Below are positions 6,377 through 6,459 of a stretch of DNA of 6,459 nucleotides, piece by piece. Position 1 is the first letter of the stretch. Every line of letters begins with the position of its first letter. Under the pieces are notes generated by a model. The model ran no database searches. It was given only the letters and a program-made list of their open reading frames with translations, and was not told the DNA's origin. Both the position numbers and the translations under genes were made by a program. This DNA is from an uncultured Prosthecobacter sp. (GTDB lineage Bacteria; Verrucomicrobiota; Verrucomicrobiia; Verrucomicrobiales; Verrucomicrobiaceae), in NCBI GenBank assembly GCA_937941745.1, contig CALDGV010000534.1:1-6459 (forward strand). Direction: 5' to 3'.

Positions 6377-6459
6377 TTCGCCTGCAACATGCAGCGAGCC
6401 AACACCAGCGCTTCGCAAAGCTCGCGGCTCCGCCCATTGCCCACCACCGACAAGCTCCG
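6377..6459. other. GC-rich flank after the last gene; no supported gene
   Basis: The 83 bases after the last stop return to high GC. A short hairpin, CTGCA-ACA-TGCAG (6382-6394), follows the stop but has no T-run, so it is not a convincing terminator. Other short complementary pieces are GAGCC/GGCTC (6396-6400 with 6426-6430) and GCTT/AAGC (6410-6413 with 6418-6421). An ATG at 6389 opens a frame to the window edge (MQRANTSASQSSRLRPLP...), but its composition does not look like a protein start. The stretch could be the edge of a recombination-site-like element, but this cannot be shown here. Confidence 0.3.

Overview
The window reads as one strand of co-directional bacterial genes, all on the + strand: the tail of an unidentified gene, a dihydroxyacetone kinase DhaL subunit, a small secreted helix-hairpin-helix protein, a large exported TPR/metallopeptidase, and two uncharacterised genes at the 3' end. 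The high GC content, the TPR-flanked peptidase-MA-type protein and the modular protein that follows it most resemble proteins I associate with Verrucomicrobiota (Prosthecobacter/Verrucomicrobium-like). That placement is from memory of protein style, not from a search. None of the five complete genes has a recognisable Shine-Dalgarno sequence.

Left half (1-3819), GC-rich (60-base samples at 1381-1440 and 2701-2760 contain 41 and 40 G/C). The first gene ends at 68 and is followed by a strong hairpin with a short T-run (81-124), a likely intrinsic terminator. dhaL (160-792) begins only about 35 bases later. It keeps the metal/ADP-binding aspartates, but its obligate partner DhaK is not in the window. 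A ComEA-like secreted HhH protein follows (812-1171). After a 122-base gap comes an 841-residue exported protein (1294-3819) with an HEFCH...E zinc-protease core between two TPR regions.

Right half (3816-6376), lower GC (samples at 4021-4080 and 5641-5700 contain 32 and 28 G/C of 60). The change coincides with a four-base ATGA overlap between the peptidase gene and a 577-residue protein without a signal peptide. That protein has an acidic segment, a probable beta-sandwich and a C-terminal helical domain of unknown function. Eight bases after it comes a 272-residue protein with an N-terminal signal peptide, an extracytoplasmic domain, a proline-rich linker and a C-terminal membrane anchor. The pair looks like a two-gene module placed after the housekeeping-like genes. 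Its architecture (cargo-like protein plus membrane-tethered, outward-facing partner) would fit an effector/immunity pair, but this is a hypothesis only. The last 83 bases hold no identified gene and may be the edge of a further element.
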